The notes under the pieces: model-generated
Databases searched by the model: none
What the model was told of the DNA's origin: nothing
What the model saw: only the letters and a program-made list of their open reading frames with translations
Part shown: positions 60,913 to 64,000 of the stretch, one piece after another
How the letters are laid out: each line of letters starts with the position of its first letter
Position numbering within the stretch: the first letter of the stretch is position 1
Translations under genes and position numbers: made by a program
NCBI GenBank assembly: GCA_022661535.1
Contig: JAKULF010000011.1
Span: 1,116,001 to 1,180,000, forward strand
Origin: Eutypa lata
Lineage: Eukaryota; Ascomycota; Sordariomycetes; Xylariales; Diatrypaceae
Length of the DNA stretch: 64,000 nucleotides
Direction of reading: 5' to 3'

Positions 60913-61639
60913 TGTTCTGATTTGATAGATGGACTTTTAAGTTTTTCAAGAAAGGTAGTTACGTGGAACGGGAACGTCAATAGATCGTGAAGTGTATAGT
61001 TAATTGTGTTAATAATTCTTCTACAAGTTTAAATTACAAGACGTGGGAGTGTGTCGTCGATTTATATATAAATCACCTACTCTAACCCCTCCTCAACCGC
61101 GAGCTGATGCTTTGAAATCAGATATAACTAGACTAATTGCGTCGGCGAGTCGTGGTCTAATTGGACCTCCCAGTCTAGGCTTCCGAACCTAGGCACATCT
61201 AATATGATTATATGATAGCGTCAAGCACTTAATGGGATGGCGTGCTTAGCTATCTGCGATCCCGATTTATAATGATGGATGGATGAGCAGGAAGCCGATA
61301 TGTAGGTTCTATGTGAATGTGACGAGCTTGCTTGAGCTCGAGGCCAATCGCACGTTAGATGGCCAATGTCGTCATAACCAGAATCGGGGATGTTGCGTTG
61401 CAATGCAATACCGGAGGGTGCAAACCGGGTCTCCAGCAACTCAACTGTTCTATATGCATTACATACTTTTGGGTATACGGCAACGTCGTATTATCAGTTG
61501 CACCTTTGAAAGGTGGCAAAAATTGCTTTGTTTCTCCTTGATTGGTTCTATAGGAAATGAATATGCTTAAGAGCCCTTGTTTATGGTGAGCTTTTAACTT
61601 CTTGTAAAAGAATTAGTTTCTTCGACCCATTTCATGAAT
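60913..61639. other. Intergenic: SDR promoter to the edge of the AT island
   Basis: Ordinary base composition. Nothing is recognised. Confidence 0.6.
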
Positions 61640-63640
61640 TTACTTACTTCTTGAATTGGATTTTAATCTTATATTACCCTTTTTCATTATTAATAATATG
61701 CAATAACTTTACGAATTTTTTAAATTATTAAAATTATTATATTTGTTATTCGTTTAAGTATAGCTTTATAATATTATTATATAATTTAATTATAATTTTT
61801 TTTAATTTTTTATAATATTTAACTTTATAATTATAAATAGCTTTATATATAATTATTTAAGCTTTATAAATTTATATAATATTAAAAAACGTATTATTCA
61901 GGTTATTTTATATAATTACGCGACTTTAAAGTTTAAAGGCTTTTAATTATTATTTAAGATTTTAATTTTAATTTCGTAAATTAATTACTTTAAATAATTT
62001 TTAATTAAAAGCTTTTTTTACTTTATTAAATAATAAACGTAAATCTTTATAAATAAATGCTTTCGTTTTTTAAAGTTTTAAAAGTTAATTTTTTATATTT
62101 AAACTTTTTTATAAAGTAATTAATATAATATTTAAAAGATTATATAAAAGAATTAACTTTTTAAGTTTAATATTATAAAGTTTATTAATTATTTTTAAAT
62201 TTTTAAAAAATTAATTAAAGTTAAAAGGTTTTATTTTAAAAATTTTAAAGTTAATATAAATATTTTTATCGTTAAATGTTTTTTTTAATGTTTATTTATA
62301 TACTTTAATAAATTTTTATTTATTATATAACTTTAACGTTACGTAAAAGTTAAATTTTATTATTATTTAATAATAATATTTTTTTAAAGCGAAAAAGATA
62401 TTAAAATTAAATAGTTATATTATATAAAATAAATAAAAAGATATATATAAATATCGTATATTATAAATTATATATTTATATATAAATTTTATTATAATAT
62501 AAGTAATATATTAATTAAAAATTAATAATTTTTATTATTTAAATTTAAAAAGTTTAATTTTAAATAAATAAATTTACTTTAATTATTTTAAAGTTATTTT
62601 AATATTTAATTATTTAAAATTTATTACGTTAAATTTTTATAAAAAAAATAATAATAATAATTATTAATTTTAAAGGTTTTCGCTTTTAAAAATAATAATA
62701 AAAGTAAAGCGTTAATTATTAATAATTATTACTTTAATAATAATAATTTATTCGATAACTTTAAAAATTTTTCGAGGTTTTTACTTTATTAAAATGATAT
62801 TAATAATTTTTTTTTCTTTAATTTTATTTTTTCGTACGTTTATTTTATTTATATTAATAATGTTATATATTAATATTTTTTTTTTATAACGAACGCGTTT
62901 TAAACGACGTTAAAACTTTTAAATTTAAATAAATAAAGTTAAAAACGCTTATAAAGTTTTAAAAAAGATTTATAATTTTACTTTTAATTTTAAATAACGA
63001 TAAATAAAGTCGTTTATTTAATTAATATTAATAAAATTAATATCGTTATTAGCTTAATAAATAAATTTCGTTATTTAACGGATTTTATATTAATAAAACG
63101 ATCGTTTTAAATTTTTTTTTTTAAGAATTTATTTTATTAAGTTTTTTTTTTATATAAAAAATAACTTTTATTAATATTAATAAGCTTTTTAATAAAAATA
63201 AACTTTATAAAATTTAATAAATAAAGTACTTAACGTTATATTTTATTTAACTGTAATATCTTTTTATAATATATCGTTATAAACGTTAAAAATAATTATT
63301 ATTATTATAATTTCTTTATTAAGTTTTATTATAATTTGTAATTTTAAAATTAAAAAATTTATAAAGTTATTATATATTATTAATAATAAAGAAAAGTAAT
63401 GTAAAATTAAAATTTAATTTAAAAAGTAAATGGATTTATAAAGTAAATTAAAGAAATTATATAATAACTTAAGTTATATAAAAATAAAAATAAAAATTTA
63501 ATAATAATTAAAGTTTTTTTACTTTTTAAATAAAATATAAAATCTTTTTAAGTTATTTTTAATAAATTATTATTAATAATAAAAGCTTAATTATTTATTT
63601 TAATATTATAGCGGGGTTTAAATTTTTCGATGGGTTTATT
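61640..63640. repeat. AT-rich RIP-like island (about 2 kb)
   Basis: Sequence switches abruptly to very high A+T. Remaining C and G sit mostly in CG, GC or CT/AG contexts, while CA and TG dinucleotides are almost absent inside the island. That is the pattern left by repeat-induced point mutation acting on CpA. It probably represents a relic transposon now beyond recognition. No ORF survives. Confidence 0.75.
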
Positions 63641-64000
63641 TGTAATTTATTTATCTTTTTATGGCAGGTATGTAGCACTTATTTCTCGTGATTACCTTTT
63701 TATTGTCTAAAAGCATGGTGGATAAAATAAGCCGAGTTAAGGACTTACCTGTGATATAAATTCTGTTCAAATTGCCTGCCTAGGTAACCCTTCTCATGAA
63801 AACATCAAGACTAAATGAACAAGCGCACGAGTAGAAGCCACTCCCTTGAATAATTCTGAAAGAAATCGAACAAGCAACTCTGGAAACGCCTACCTGCATT
63901 GTTTGCAAAGTAAGGACCAACGATTATTATTAGTTAGACAGGATTGCTGTTTGTGCAGTGGACGAAGAATTCGGCTTCTCGCTTAATTTGCTATTTCCTA
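63641..64000. other. Right-edge flank
   Basis: Base composition returns to normal. No gene is seen before the window ends. Confidence 0.6.

Overview
The window is nuclear DNA from a filamentous ascomycete (Pezizomycotina, most likely Sordariomycetes; placement is inferred). Genes carry several short GT..AG introns (about 50-130 bp) with CTAAC-like branch sites. Protein families are fungal, intergenic DNA is rich in TAGGTA/TACCTA runs and microsatellites, and a 2 kb AT island lacks CA/TG dinucleotides, as expected from repeat-induced point mutation (RIP). I see no tRNA, rRNA, CRISPR or prokaryotic feature and no secondary-metabolite cluster. Most genes are single-copy housekeeping genes on either strand.

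Layout. 1-2109 (-): anthranilate synthase component I, cut by the left edge, with a GCN4/CPC1-type site upstream. 3041-3822 (-): a conserved-looking unknown protein with a possible mitochondrial extension. 4853-6247 (-): ribosomal protein L3. 7020-9965 (-): the TPR corepressor Cyc8/Ssn6. 9966-17855: a gene-poor stretch. 17856-19046 (-): a TMEM115-type Golgi membrane protein. 21897-24619 (+): a LisH-WD40 protein of the Sif2/TBL1 type. 25409-27093 (-): intracellular GH51 arabinofuranosidase. 30393-31592 (+): a small unknown protein. 33550-36057 (-): an ADAM metalloprotease. 36058-41252: gene-poor, with a TIR-bounded element at 37478-38314. 41253-43797 (-): acetyl-CoA synthetase. 47486-48731 (-): RFC clamp-loader subunit Rfc5, with two MluI boxes upstream. 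50912-52949 (+): a fold-type I aminotransferase. 53956-55727 (-): the mRNA-export adaptor Yra1/ALY, with a 911-bp intron. 56968-57156 (-): the OST mini-subunit Ost4. 57810-58899 (+): the DRG-binding CCCH protein Tma46. 59614-60912 (-): an SDR-fold protein with altered active-site residues. About 61640-63640: the AT-rich RIP-like island.

The genes do not form one pathway. Functional links are loose: translation (Rpl3, Tma46), transcriptional repression (Cyc8, Sif2), mRNA export (Yra1), DNA replication (Rfc5), secretory pathway (Ost4, TMEM115-like, ADAM) and metabolism (TrpE, acetyl-CoA synthetase, GH51, aminotransferase). I did not find a convincing new multi-gene system. The strongest observations are the very long Yra1 intron placed like the autoregulatory yeast YRA1 intron, the TIR-bounded element with tRNA-like boxes, and the SDR that has lost its Tyr and Lys. 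Exon coordinates were worked out by hand from splice signals and reading-frame continuity, so a few boundaries could be off by one alternative site.
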